Shown here: positions 40,967 through 50,096 of the stretch, one piece after another | Position numbering within the stretch: the first letter of the stretch is position 1 | How the letters are laid out: each line of letters starts with the position of its first letter | NCBI GenBank assembly: GCA_035550735.1 | Contig: DASZOM010000009.1 | Coordinates: 1-64,000, forward strand | Origin: JANQRA01 sp035550735 | GTDB lineage: Bacteria > Actinomycetota > Acidimicrobiia > Spongiisociales > ZC4RG35 | Length of the DNA: 64,000 nt | Reading direction: 5' to 3' | The notes under the pieces: generated by a model | What the model was told of the DNA's origin: nothing | Databases searched by the model: none | The model's input: only the letters and a program-made list of their open reading frames with translations | Made by a program: the position numbers and the translations under genes

Positions 40967-42877
40967 CTAGATGTCGAGGTAGCGGACGTCGTTGGCGTTC
41001 TGCTGGATGAAGGTCTTGCGCGAGGAGACGTCGTCACCCATGAGGGTCTCAAACACCTCCTCGGCGTGAGCGGCGTCCTCCATCTCCACCCGGAGCAAGG
41101 TCCGGGTCTCCGGGTTCATGGTCGTGTCCCACAGCTCGCGGGCGTTCATCTCGCCGAGACCCTTGAACCGGGTCGGCTTGACCTTGGGATGTTCCTTGCG
41201 GAAGACGGCGAGCTCGGCGTCGTCCTTGAGATAGTGGATCTTGGACCCGACCTTCACCCGGTAGAGGGGTGGCTGGGCGACATAGACGTACCCGAAGTCG
41301 ATCAATGGCCGCATGTGCCGGAAGAGCAGTGTGAGGAGCAGGGTGCGGATGTGGGCGCCGTCGACGTCGGCGTCGGCGAGCAGGATCACCTTGTGATATC
41401 GGGCCTTCTCGATCTCGAAGTCGTCTCCGATCCCGGTGCCCATCGCGGTGATGATGTCCTGGACCTCGGTGTTCTGCAGGGCCTTGGCGAGACGGGCCTT
41501 CTCAACGTTGAGGATCTTCCCCCGGATGGGGAGGATGGCCTGGGTCTCCGAGTTGCGAGCCGACTTGGCCGGCCCGGCGGCGGACTTGCCCTCCACGATG
41601 AACAGCTCGGATTCCCCGGGGTCACGGCTGGAGCAGTCGGCGAGCTTGTCGGGAAGACCCCCGGACTCCAGCCCCGACTTGCGTCTGGTCAGCTCGCGCG
41701 CCTTACGCGCCGCCTCACGGGCCTTGGCGGCGTTGATGCACTTCTCGACGATGCGCCGGGCCTCAGGCGAGTACTTCTCCAGCCACTCGGGGAGCTTGCG
41801 GTTGAGGGCCTTCTCCACATAGGAGCGGATCTCGGTGTTCCCCAGCTTGGTCTTGGTCTGCCCTTCGAATTGCGGGTCCTTGACTCGCACCGAGACCACG
41901 GCGGTGAGCCCCTCACGCACGTCCTCACCGGTGAGGTTGGCGTCCTTCTCCTTGAGCAGGTTCTTGGATCGGGCGAAGTCGTTGATCGCCTTGGTCAAGG
42001 CCTTGCGGAAGCCCTCCTCGTGGGTCCCGCCCTCATGGGTGTTGATGTTGTTGGCGAAGGTGAGCACCGACTCGGTGTATTGCGCGGTCCATTGCAGGGC
42101 CACCTCGAGCTCTGCGTCCTCGGAGACGTCGCGGATGTCGATGATGTGGGCGTGGAGCGGGTCGCGCTTGGCATTCAGGTGGTTGACGAAGTCGACCAGA
42201 CCGCCCTTGTATTGGAAGGTGTCGGTCTTGGGGTCGGCCTCACGCTCGTCGACCAGGGTGATCTGCAGCCCGCGGTTGAGGAAAGCGGTCTCGCGAAGCC
42301 GGGCGGCGACGATTTCGTACTCGAACTCGACACCCTCGGTGAAGATGTCCGGGTCGGGCCAGAAGCGGATCGTGGTGCCGCTCTTCTTGACCGGGCGGAC
42401 CTTCCTCGGCTCCTTGGTCTTGGGAGCGCCGATATGGAACTCCTGGGTATACAGGTTGCCGTCACGACGGACCTCGGCCTCCAGCTTGGCGGAGAGGGCG
42501 TTGACCACCGAGACACCAACGCCGTGGAGCCCTCCGGAGACGGTGTAGGCCCCCTGCTCGAACTTGCCTCCGGCGTGGAGGGTGGTCAGGACGGTGGTCA
42601 GCGCTGACTGCTTGGTCTTCTCGTGTCGATCCACGGGGATGCCACGACCGTCGTCGACCACCTCGACACCGCCGTCGGCGCGCAGGGTGACCTCGATCTC
42701 GTCGCAGTAACCCGCCATGGCCTCGTCCACGGCGTTGTCGACCACCTCCCAGACGAGGTGATGCAGCCCTCTGGGCCCGGTCGAGCCAATGTACATGCCG
42801 GGCCTGCGACGCACCGCCTCGAGACCTTCGAGGACGGTGATGTCTCTGGCTCTGTAATTGTCGCGAGTGGTCGTCAC
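40967..42877 (-). CDS. gyrB: DNA gyrase subunit B
   Basis: A 636-residue ATPase subunit with N-terminal GHKL motifs (EVVDNAVDEA, DDGRGIPVD, GLHGVGVSVVNA) and TOPRIM domain with LLADADVDGAH. The EGDSAGG motif is replaced by EGKSAAG, so the position of E. coli Asp426 is Lys431. GTG 42877 follows TAGGAGGGTC and is preferred to longer frames. With GyrA it supercoils DNA. Confidence 0.97.
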   Translation of the reverse strand: MTTTRDNYRARDITVLEGLEAVRRRPGMYIGSTGPRGLHHLVWEVVDNAVDEAMAGYCDEIEVTLRADGGVEVVDDGRGIPVDRHEKTKQSALTTVLTTLHAGGKFEQGAYTVSGGLHGVGVSVVNALSAKLEAEVRRDGNLYTQEFHIGAPKTKEPRKVRPVKKSGTTIRFWPDPDIFTEGVEFEYEIVAARLRETAFLNRGLQITLVDEREADPKTDTFQYKGGLVDFVNHLNAKRDPLHAHIIDIRDVSEDAELEVALQWTAQYTESVLTFANNINTHEGGTHEEGFRKALTKAINDFARSKNLLKEKDANLTGEDVREGLTAVVSVRVKDPQFEGQTKTKLGNTEIRSYVEKALNRKLPEWLEKYSPEARRIVEKCINAAKAREAARKARELTRRKSGLESGGLPDKLADCSSRDPGESELFIVEGKSAAGPAKSARNSETQAILPIRGKILNVEKARLAKALQNTEVQDIITAMGTGIGDDFEIEKARYHKVILLADADVDGAHIRTLLLTLLFRHMRPLIDFGYVYVAQPPLYRVKVGSKIHYLKDDAELAVFRKEHPKVKPTRFKGLGEMNARELWDTTMNPETRTLLRVEMEDAAHAEEVFETLMGDDVSSRKTFIQQNANDVRYLDI

Positions 42878-43002
42878 GACCCTCCTAGACGAAGCGAACG
42901 GGCGAACCTGGCGGGGAAAGAGGGTGCCGTCGCACGGCAACTTTCACATATGTCATTCTACCTGGAAGGAGCCGGAAAAACGAATCCATCACTGGCTTTT
43001 TG

Positions 43003-43317
43003 CTAGTCGGCGCGTCCCGGCGGATTGATCTCGACGGCCTTCACCCGATCGGCACCGAAACGCACCGAGAGCCTGGCGACGAGGTCGGACTCTCCGTAGC
43101 GGAGGAACGCCACCATCGACCGGCTGGAGGCCTCGACCACGAGGGTGCTTCCCCTCATGTAGAGAGGTTTCGACCGTCCCGACCATGGCGGCCCGGCGAG
43201 CTGATCCCACTCCGAGTTGATCGCCGCCATCATCATCGGGTCGGGCAGCCCCAGCTTGGTGAACATCTCGTCCACCGCGTCTGAGAACGGCTCCATGTCG
43301 CGTTTGGAGGGACTCAT
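43003..43317 (-). CDS. DciA-like (DUF721) protein
   Basis: A 104-residue protein between recF and gyrB with the DUF721 strand pattern (LYMRGSTLVVEASSR, then ARLSVRFGADRVKAV). DciA proteins load the replicative helicase in bacteria lacking DnaC. The ATG overlaps the recF stop by four bases. Confidence 0.85.
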   Translation of the reverse strand: MSPSKRDMEPFSDAVDEMFTKLGLPDPMMMAAINSEWDQLAGPPWSGRSKPLYMRGSTLVVEASSRSMVAFLRYGESDLVARLSVRFGADRVKAVEINPPGRAD

Positions 43318-44405
43318 CGCAGCTGTCCCTCCCCCACCTGCCAGGTCTTGCCGGTCAGCGGCACCTCCTCGGGCCGGGCCGAGGTGATGATGGTCTGCGT
43401 GTCCGCCGGCAGGGCCTCGGCCAGAGCCGCACTCCGTCGCGGGTCGAGCTCGGAGAACACGTCGTCGAGGAGCAGCACCGGAGGCTCACCGACGGTCGTG
43501 GCCACGGCGCGATGAGCGGCGAGCTTCACCGCCAACGCCAGCGTGCGCTGCTCGCCCTGGCTCCCGTGGACGCGGGCGTCGTGGTCGGCGATGACAAACC
43601 CGGGCTCGTCACGATGGGGGCCTACGGTGGTCATCCTTCGTTCGTAGTCGATCCCCCGGGTGCGTTCAAGGGATGCGGCCAGGCGGCCTCCCAGCTCTGC
43701 GGCGGACGCCTTGTCGAGCTCACCGTCCCAAGACGGGATGTAGCTGAACGAGGCTGTGGTGTCCTCCCGGGCCACCTCGGCATACGCCTCCCCGAGAAAG
43801 GGCTGCAGGGTGTCGATCAGGCGGCTTCTCCGGGCTAGCACCCGTCCGCCGGCCTGGGCGAGACGTGAGTCCCACACCGCCAGCGTCGAGTCGTCGCGCC
43901 ATCCCTGCTTGAGATACGCATTCCTCTGACGCAGCGCCCTCTCGTATTCCACCTGGTCGAGATGTGCCGTGGGCCAGAGCTGCACCGCCACGTCATCGAG
44001 CAGCTCACGGCGGTGGGTCGGTCCCCGCTTGACCAGGTCGAGGTCCTCGGGGAGAAAGGCCACGACCCGGATCACCCCCAGCAGGTCGCCGGCGCGTCGC
44101 AGACGCGTCTTGTCGACCTGGGTCCGACGCGGCCCTTGACGGGGGATCTCGATCTCGATGAGACGCTCCCGGTCGTCACCGGCCAGACCCGCCCGGATCA
44201 CGGCAGACCCGGCGTCGTCGGCGATCAGAGCCGAGTCGGGAACCGAGCGAAACGACTTCAGGGTGGCGAGATAGGCCACCGCCTCGAGAAGATTCGTCTT
44301 CCCCGCCCCGTTCGGCCCCACCAGCAGGTTGACTCCCGGATCAGGGCTCCAATCGAGCTGTGGGTACGACCGGTAATCGACCAGGGAGACCCAGTCGACT
44401 CTCAC
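43314..44405 (-). CDS. recF: DNA replication and repair protein RecF
   Basis: A 363-residue SMC-like ATPase with Walker A GPNGAGKTN, signature GSQGEQRTLALAVKL and Walker B LLLDDVFSELD. It helps load RecA at gaps. It lies four bases downstream of dnaN and overlaps the DciA-like gene. Confidence 0.96.
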   Translation of the reverse strand: MRVDWVSLVDYRSYPQLDWSPDPGVNLLVGPNGAGKTNLLEAVAYLATLKSFRSVPDSALIADDAGSAVIRAGLAGDDRERLIEIEIPRQGPRRTQVDKTRLRRAGDLLGVIRVVAFLPEDLDLVKRGPTHRRELLDDVAVQLWPTAHLDQVEYERALRQRNAYLKQGWRDDSTLAVWDSRLAQAGGRVLARRSRLIDTLQPFLGEAYAEVAREDTTASFSYIPSWDGELDKASAAELGGRLAASLERTRGIDYERRMTTVGPHRDEPGFVIADHDARVHGSQGEQRTLALAVKLAAHRAVATTVGEPPVLLLDDVFSELDPRRSAALAEALPADTQTIITSARPEEVPLTGKTWQVGEGQLR

Positions 44406-44409
44406 GCTC

Positions 44410-45492
44410 TCAGACCCGGACGGGCATCAACAGGTAGATGAATTCGCTGTCGTCGCCGGAGTCGAGGACACCCGGCTTGAATGCGTCGATCACGCGGATG
44501 CGCACCGAGTCGCCGGTCACCGCGGTGACGCCGTCCTGGAGGTAGCGGGGGTTGAATGCGATCGACACCTCCTCGTCGGTGCCGGTGTACTCGCCGGCGA
44601 GATGCTCCGCCTCGCCTCCGACGTCTTGACGGCTCACCGTGACCTCCACCCCGCCCTCCAACAGCTTGAGCCGGACCGGGATGTGGTCCTCGGCGACCAG
44701 GGTGACCCGACCCAGGGCCTCGAGCAACCCCTCCTTGTCGAGGACGATCTGGTTGGGGTAGCTCTCGGGGAGGAGTGACTGGTACTTGGGGAAGTTCCCG
44801 TCTATGAGTCGGAGCCGAAGCAGGCCCCGCTCCGAGGCGAACACCGCCTCGCGTTCCCGGAGCTGAGCCGTCACCTTGGGGGCGCCCACGGTCCGGGGCA
44901 GCTCCCGGAGGCCCCGCGCCGGGACCAGGCCCGAGCCCTCGAGACCGATTCCGGGCAGGTCTCGCTTGGAGAGCCGGTACGAGTCGGTGGCGACCATTCG
45001 CAGCCCCGCCTCAGAGGTCTCGAAGAGAACACCGGTGAGGATTGGGCGGGCTCCGTCGCTCGAAGCGGCGATGGTGACCTGGTTGATGGCATCGGCGAAC
45101 GCCTCGCCATCCACCTCCACTCCGTCGGGGATGACGTCCTCCTGTGTTGGGAAGTCGTCGACGGCGAGTGGGCGGAGGGTGAATCGGGGCCCGTTGCCCT
45201 GGATCTCGATGTCCGTGTCGGACGCACCGATCGTGACCTGGCCCGGAGGCATCTTCCGCACCGCCTCGGAGAGCAGCCGGCCCGGGATGACGGCGCGGCC
45301 CTCCTCCATCACCTCCACTTCCGCCTGGGTGCGAACCGTCATGTCGAGATCGGTCCCGGTCACCCGCAGGGTGTTCCCGGATACCTCACAGAGCAGACCC
45401 TGCAGCACCGGCAGGGCGGTTCGGGTGCCCACGGCACGGTTGGCTCGGGCGAGCACATCGGCGAGATCGTCTCGCTGGGCTCGGATTCTCAC
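44410..45492 (-). CDS. dnaN: DNA polymerase III sliding clamp (beta)
   Basis: A 360-residue clamp with the three clamp domains and the C-terminal LMPVR motif. It begins RIRAQRDDLADVLARANRAV, typical for actinobacterial DnaN. It follows dnaA after a 174-base region with DnaA-box-like sites. Confidence 0.96.
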   Translation of the reverse strand: MRIRAQRDDLADVLARANRAVGTRTALPVLQGLLCEVSGNTLRVTGTDLDMTVRTQAEVEVMEEGRAVIPGRLLSEAVRKMPPGQVTIGASDTDIEIQGNGPRFTLRPLAVDDFPTQEDVIPDGVEVDGEAFADAINQVTIAASSDGARPILTGVLFETSEAGLRMVATDSYRLSKRDLPGIGLEGSGLVPARGLRELPRTVGAPKVTAQLREREAVFASERGLLRLRLIDGNFPKYQSLLPESYPNQIVLDKEGLLEALGRVTLVAEDHIPVRLKLLEGGVEVTVSRQDVGGEAEHLAGEYTGTDEEVSIAFNPRYLQDGVTAVTGDSVRIRVIDAFKPGVLDSGDDSEFIYLLMPVRV

Positions 45493-45666
45493 AGGCGGTT
45501 ATCCCTTCTTCTTTCTTGATTCAAATCGCATTTGAAAGGTTATTAGTCGTAGTAGGGGGTTGTGGAAGTGTGGATAGTGTCGGTTTGGCCAGGGACAGAT
45601 TGGGGTTTCTCCTGTGCAAACCCCTGTCGATGATTCTTCGCGACCGGGGGATGGTCGGTGGATAAC
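45493..45666. other. dnaA-dnaN intergenic region with DnaA-box-like sites
   Basis: TGTGGATAG (45569-45577) and GGTGGATAA (45657-45665) each differ from TGTGGATAA at one position; TGTGGAAGT (45561-45569) is a poorer match. An AT-richer block at 45503-45545 contains TTCAAAT-CGC-ATTTGAA (45520-45536), a perfect inverted repeat that could mark an unwinding element or a regulatory dyad. The region may serve dnaA/dnaN autoregulation or origin function. Confidence 0.5.
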
Positions 45667-47049
45667 TCAGGAGCCTGGGGAAACGCCACCACCTTTCCTC
45701 AGCTCCTGTGTGAGTTGATTGACACGGTCGAACACCGCTCGGTCCGACCTCAGTATCCGCTTCACCTTCTCCACCGAGTGGAGCACGGTGGTGTGGTCCC
45801 GGTCGAAGTGCTCCCCGATCTTGGGGAGTGACAGGTCGGTCAGCTCCCGGCAGAGATACATCGAGATCTGCCGGCACAGCACCAGGGGCTGGCGCCGGCT
45901 CGAGCTGAGCACGTCCTCCACCGAGAATCCGTAGGCCAAGGCGGTGGTCCGGATGATGGTCTCCGGTCCGAGCGGGACCGGCTCGTCGGCGCTGACGATG
46001 TCCTTGAGGACACGCTCGGCGGTCTCCAGGTCGATGTCACGGCGGTTGAGGGCCGACCATGCGGTGACCCGGGTGAGGGCGCCCTCGAGCTCACGGATGT
46101 TGTCCGAGACCAGCCCGGCGATGTACTCCAGAACCTCGACCGGGACCCTCTTCGGGGCGAACTCGGCGTTGCGTCTCAGGATGGCGAGCCGGGTCTCCAT
46201 GTCCGGTGGCTGGATGTCGGTGAGCAGACCCCACTCGAACCGGCTGCGGAGACGGTCTTCCAACGTCGAGAGGTTTCGGGGATGACGATCCGAGCTGATC
46301 ACCATCTGCTTGCCCGACTCGTAGAGGGAGTTGAAGGTGTGGAAGAACTCCTCGAGGATCTGCTCCTTGCCCTCGAAGAACTGCACGTCGTCGAGGAGGA
46401 GGATGTCCACGCCCCGATAGCGGGACTTGAAGTCGTCGGGCCGCTTGCGTCGGATCGACTCGATGAAGTCGTTGAGGAAGTTCTCCGAGGAGACGTAACG
46501 CACCACCAGGTCCGGGTACATCTCCAGAGCCTGATGACCCACCGCGTTGAGGAGATGCGTCTTGCCCAGACCGGCCCCGCCGTAGATGAACAACGGGTTG
46601 TAGTGGGCGCCCGGCTGCTCGGCCACCGCCATCGCCGCCGCCCAGGCGAATCGGTTGGACTGACCGACCACGAAGCTCTCGAACTTGTAACGGGTGATGA
46701 GGTTCGTCGCCTTGGGCGGTACCGCCGGGTGATGCCCGTCTGATGTGGCCAGTGTGTCGGCCGGGTCGAGGGGCAGGGTCTGTTCCACATGGCCGTTGTC
46801 ACTCACTCGGTAGATCGGGTCGGCGTCGGTGCCGAACACGGATCGATAGGCGGACCTCACCAGCTCACCGTGCTTGTCCTGCACCCAGCGGAGATGGAAT
46901 TCGTTGGGCGCGACGAGCACGATCTGCTCACCGTCGACGTCCGGCTCGAGACGGGAGAGCCAGGTTTCCCAGTTCGCCTCGGAGACCCCGGCCCGCAATG
47001 CGCTCCTGAAGTCGCCCCAGAGGTCGTTTGGTCTATCCGGTTGCGTCAA
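45667..47049 (-). CDS. dnaA: Chromosomal replication initiator DnaA
   Basis: A 460-residue initiator. Domain I (NDLWGDF, then NWETWLS), AAA+ domain with GGAGLGKTHLL and LLLDDVQF, and DNA-binding domain with DHTTVLHSVEKV are all intact. TTG at 47049 is preferred, with GGGAGGAG about 11 bases upstream; no ATG is available near the domain I start. It binds the boxes in the flanking intergenic regions. Confidence 0.96.
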   Translation of the reverse strand: MTQPDRPNDLWGDFRSALRAGVSEANWETWLSRLEPDVDGEQIVLVAPNEFHLRWVQDKHGELVRSAYRSVFGTDADPIYRVSDNGHVEQTLPLDPADTLATSDGHHPAVPPKATNLITRYKFESFVVGQSNRFAWAAAMAVAEQPGAHYNPLFIYGGAGLGKTHLLNAVGHQALEMYPDLVVRYVSSENFLNDFIESIRRKRPDDFKSRYRGVDILLLDDVQFFEGKEQILEEFFHTFNSLYESGKQMVISSDRHPRNLSTLEDRLRSRFEWGLLTDIQPPDMETRLAILRRNAEFAPKRVPVEVLEYIAGLVSDNIRELEGALTRVTAWSALNRRDIDLETAERVLKDIVSADEPVPLGPETIIRTTALAYGFSVEDVLSSSRRQPLVLCRQISMYLCRELTDLSLPKIGEHFDRDHTTVLHSVEKVKRILRSDRAVFDRVNQLTQELRKGGGVSPGS

Positions 47050-47631
47050 TTGCGGGACACTCCTCCCTGGGAGCGAAGATTGTCCACAGAACCGTCCACA
47101 CCTGTGGAAAGCTCTGTGTACATCCTCCGGCGATTTGGTTCTGTCGGCCCGGTCCGGCGCCGTTCGTCGAACAACGAGGGGGAAGTCGGGGCACATCCGG
47201 GTTGAAGTCGAGCGAGTATTGGTTGGGGGCGAAGACCCGTCAAGAGCGCGAGAATCAACGTTGTGGATGAACTCGCGGTCATGTATCCACAGCGATTTCC
47301 CTGCTAGATCGGGTGTTTTCCAGATCATGGGTGACCATGGAGCCGGGTCGGGTCGACCAAAACGCCCAAATCGAAATTTCGCGTCCTATCCGGTTTCTTC
47401 GCGGTATTTCATGGCCGGCCGACTTCGGGCTTCTGTCTGGTGGGCGGCGAGCGTCTCTTGTCGCCGGGCATCCACCCTCTCGGATCCGGTCGGATGGGCG
47501 GATCGTCGCCCGAACCGACGCCGGTCGGCCGGCTGCTGCCGCGCTCGACTCCTGTCCCCGTGGGATTGCACAGCATTCACGCCCTCCTTATCCTGTGCCG
47601 GTTCCCCCACACCACTTGTCTCGAATCACCC
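47050..47631. other. Probable replication origin (oriC)
   Basis: A 582-base gene-free stretch between the divergent dnaA and rpmH genes. DnaA-box-like sites: TTGTCCACA 47080-47088, CCGTCCACA 47092-47100, TGTGGAAAG 47103-47111, TGTGGATGA 47262-47270 and GTATCCACA 47283-47291. The first, fourth and fifth differ from the consensus TTATCCACA (or its complement) at one position. The 47300-47420 part is richer in A and T and could unwind. A promoter for rpmH lies at its right end. Confidence 0.7.
47566..47594 (+). promoter_or_regulatory. Promoter of the rpmH operon
   Basis: TTGCAC (47566-47571) and TATCCT (47589-47594) are separated by exactly 17 bp. Transcription would start near 47601, about 30 bases before rpmH. 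Confidence 0.55.
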
Positions 47632-47766
47632 ATGAAGAGGACCTACCAACCCAAAGTTCGTCGCAGAAAGCGCCGTCACGGTTTCCGCGCCCGGATGCGG
47701 ACCCGCGCCGGCCGGGAGACGTTGAGAAACCGTCGCCTCAAGGGCCGGAAGCGACTCGCTGCCTGA
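47632..47766 (+). CDS. rpmH: 50S ribosomal protein L34
   Basis: A 44-residue very basic protein beginning KRTYQPKVRRRKRRHGFRAR, the canonical L34 sequence. First gene of the rpmH-rnpA-yidD-yidC-jag-rsmG-parA-parB series. Confidence 0.98.
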   Translation: MKRTYQPKVRRRKRRHGFRARMRTRAGRETLRNRRLKGRKRLAA

Positions 47767-48085
47767 CTACCAATCCCTCCGCAACTCTCGAGACTTTCGT
47801 AGAGTCCTCAACGACGGGATTCGTCGTCGCAACGGTGAGATCGTCTTGGTCAGCTCGCCAGGGCAGACCGGGCCCCCCCGTCTCGGGCTCGTCGTCTCCA
47901 GGGCATGTGGCCCGGCGGTGAGGCGAAACCGCATCAAGAGACGATTGCGCGCTGCGGCGGAGAGAGTCGAACTGCAACCAGGAATGGACTACGTGATCAT
48001 TGCGACCCCCAAGGTGGCCGAAGCCACCTTCGACGGGCTCATCCGCTCGTTGCGGCGCGCCCTCGAGGAGTCGAGTCGTGTCTGA
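47759..48085 (+). CDS. rnpA: Ribonuclease P protein component, probable CTG start
   Basis: A 108-residue basic protein with RNRIKRRLRAA, the RNase P protein signature. Family homology (SLRNSRDFRRVL, GEIVLV) begins well before the first usual start, TTG 47846, and the frame has no ATG, GTG or TTG upstream of it back to a stop inside rpmH. CTG 47759 has GGAAG seven bases before it and overlaps the rpmH end by eight bases. It binds the RNase P RNA to mature tRNA 5' ends. Confidence 0.85.
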   Translation: MPDYQSLRNSRDFRRVLNDGIRRRNGEIVLVSSPGQTGPPRLGLVVSRACGPAVRRNRIKRRLRAAAERVELQPGMDYVIIATPKVAEATFDGLIRSLRRALEESSRV

Positions 48086-48323
48086 GTGGCTCCGCCCCCG
48101 CAACTGGCTGATCGGTCTGATCAGGATTTACCAGAAATTGGTAAGCCCCAACCTGGGCGCCAACTGCCGGTACCAACCCACCTGCTCCTCGTACGCTGCG
48201 GAGGCGATCGCCCGATTCGGGGTCTGGCGAGGCTCATGGCTCGCGGTGAGACGAATCGGGAGATGTCATCCACTTCGTCCCGGCGGATATGACCCGGTGC
48301 CCCCGAGCGGGAGGAGCGGTTGA
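48078..48323 (+). CDS. yidD: Membrane protein insertion efficiency factor YidD
   Basis: An 81-residue protein with the YidD pattern: IRIYQKLVSPNLGANCRYQP, then TCSSYAAEAI and a late RCHPLRPGGYDPVP. GTG 48078 overlaps the rnpA end by eight bases, and the stop overlaps the yidC ATG by one base. Confidence 0.92.
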   Translation: MSEWLRPRNWLIGLIRIYQKLVSPNLGANCRYQPTCSSYAAEAIARFGVWRGSWLAVRRIGRCHPLRPGGYDPVPPSGRSG

Positions 48324-49213
48324 TGGGTCAGATCTTCAACGCCATCGTCGATGGTTTGGGGGCGGCGCTCGCCTTCTTCTTCAACCTCCTCCACGATTTC
48401 ATGAACAACGGGGTGGCCTATGGCCTCTCCATCATCCTCTTGACCATTGCCATCAACGTCCTGGTCTTTCCCCTCACCCTGAAACAGACCCGGGCCACGC
48501 GCGCCTTCACCGCTCTGCAGCCGGAGATCAAGAGGATCCAGGCGGAGTACAAGGACGATCCCCAGGAGTTGCAGCGACGTCTCATGGCGGCCCAGAAGGA
48601 AGCCGGCGCCACCCCCGGGGGCTGTCTCCTCCCCCTCCTGGTGCAGATGCCGATCTGGTTCGCACTGTTTCGCCTGCTCCAGAACCCGCTCGACCACATC
48701 GCCTCGAGCTCCGCGCTGGGACAGGCGATCGCCAATGAGAACCTGACTTTTCTCGGGATGATGCTGAGCACCTCCCCCTCCACCGCGCTGACCGAGCTCG
48801 GGCTGGTACGAGCCATCCCCTATCTGATCATGATCGTGCTCATGGTGGCCACCCAGTACATCCAGCAATGGCACTCCACCTACGGCCAGGTGCGGGACAA
48901 GAGTCAGCCGGGTGCCGGGGCACAGCAGGCGATCACGAAGATCATGCCCCTCTTCATCGGATTCATCTCCTGGAGCTTCCCCGCCGGGCTGGTTCTCTAC
49001 TGGTCCACCTCGAACCTGTTCCGTCTCGGTCAGCAGGTCCTGATCTTCAAGATCGACGGACGTCCGCCCGCCCCGGGGAGTCAGCCGAAGACACCGGACA
49101 AGAAGACGGAGACCGTCAAGGGCCCCGATGCCGGGGAGGGCTCCGAAGACACCGGGACGAAGCGGCCACAGCCGAGTGCCGCCGACAAGCGCCGCAGACG
49201 CAGGAGGAGATGA
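48323..49213 (+). CDS. yidC: Membrane protein insertase YidC/OxaA
   Basis: A 296-residue insertase of the Gram-positive/actinobacterial length, with five hydrophobic segments, the LTLKQTRATRA basic cytoplasmic region and the SWSFPAGLVLYW block. The tail is rich in Lys, Arg and Pro for ribosome contact. ATG 48323 overlaps the yidD stop. Confidence 0.94.
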   Translation: MGQIFNAIVDGLGAALAFFFNLLHDFMNNGVAYGLSIILLTIAINVLVFPLTLKQTRATRAFTALQPEIKRIQAEYKDDPQELQRRLMAAQKEAGATPGGCLLPLLVQMPIWFALFRLLQNPLDHIASSSALGQAIANENLTFLGMMLSTSPSTALTELGLVRAIPYLIMIVLMVATQYIQQWHSTYGQVRDKSQPGAGAQQAITKIMPLFIGFISWSFPAGLVLYWSTSNLFRLGQQVLIFKIDGRPPAPGSQPKTPDKKTETVKGPDAGEGSEDTGTKRPQPSAADKRRRRRRR

Positions 49214-49214
49214 C

Positions 49215-50063
49215 GTGGACTACGTCGAGATCGAAGTCAAGGCAAAAACGGTCGATTTGGCCGTGCAAGCGGCGATGATGGAGTTGGGTGTCGAGGACCG
49301 TGAGGACATCTCGATCCAGGTGGTTTCCCAGCCGGTAAAAGGGTTTTTGGGGATGGGTGGCCAGGACGCCGTGGTCCGGGTCAAGAAGCGACCCCGGCGT
49401 CGCAATCGACGCCGCAAGGGGGAGAGACAGGGCCAGCCCAATCCCAAGAACGCCCAGAATCGACGGCAAGGGCGGAGCGATGGCGCTAAGAATGGGGGAG
49501 AGCGGTCCGATCGCAAGCCCTCCAGACAGCGATCTACCGCCGGCAAGCACGTGAGAACGGAGACCAAGTTGCCCGACGATCGTCCCAGCCTCTCTCTCGA
49601 GGAGCAGGCCGAGGTGACCAAGGAGTTTCTCGAGGGTTTGGTCGAGGCCTATGGTCTCGAGGGCACGGTAACGACCCGAGTCGAAGACGATGTGATCATC
49701 GCCGATGTCGAGGGTGACCAGACCGAGGCCATGGTGGGGGTGCGAGGATCGGTTCGATCCGCCATCCACGAGCTGACCCGAACGGTGCTGCAACGCTACA
49801 GCCAGGAGACGGCCCGTCTCCGCCTCGATATCGCCGGATATGCCGAACGTCGTCGCAAGGCGCTCTCCATCTATGCGGAACAGCTCATCGCGCAGTTGAT
49901 GGAAGAGGGGGGAGAGATCATGTTGGAGCCGATGAGCCCAGCAGATCGCAAGGTGATCCACGACGTGGCCGCAGAGAATCCGGGTGTGACCTCCTATTCC
50001 GAAGGTGAACCGCCACGTCGTTACGTCGTACTCTCCCGGGTCGACGTCGACGAAGAGGAGTAA
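49215..50063 (+). CDS. Jag/KhpB RNA-binding protein
   Basis: A 282-residue protein with a Jag-N domain (about 1-50), a basic low-complexity linker with RRRNRRRKG, a KH domain with MVGVRGSVR and an R3H domain near residue 250 (ADRKVIHDVA). It binds RNA and affects division and envelope growth in other bacteria. GTG 49215 follows AGGAGGAG. Confidence 0.9.
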   Translation: MDYVEIEVKAKTVDLAVQAAMMELGVEDREDISIQVVSQPVKGFLGMGGQDAVVRVKKRPRRRNRRRKGERQGQPNPKNAQNRRQGRSDGAKNGGERSDRKPSRQRSTAGKHVRTETKLPDDRPSLSLEEQAEVTKEFLEGLVEAYGLEGTVTTRVEDDVIIADVEGDQTEAMVGVRGSVRSAIHELTRTVLQRYSQETARLRLDIAGYAERRRKALSIYAEQLIAQLMEEGGEIMLEPMSPADRKVIHDVAAENPGVTSYSEGEPPRRYVVLSRVDVDEEE

Positions 50064-50096
50064 CCTCCACAGCTCATCCGATTGGTCGGGGATGAG

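Noticed and set aside
41066..42607. Long open plus-strand frame opposite gyrB
   Set aside because: A shadow of the gyrB codon pattern with no recognisable protein features.
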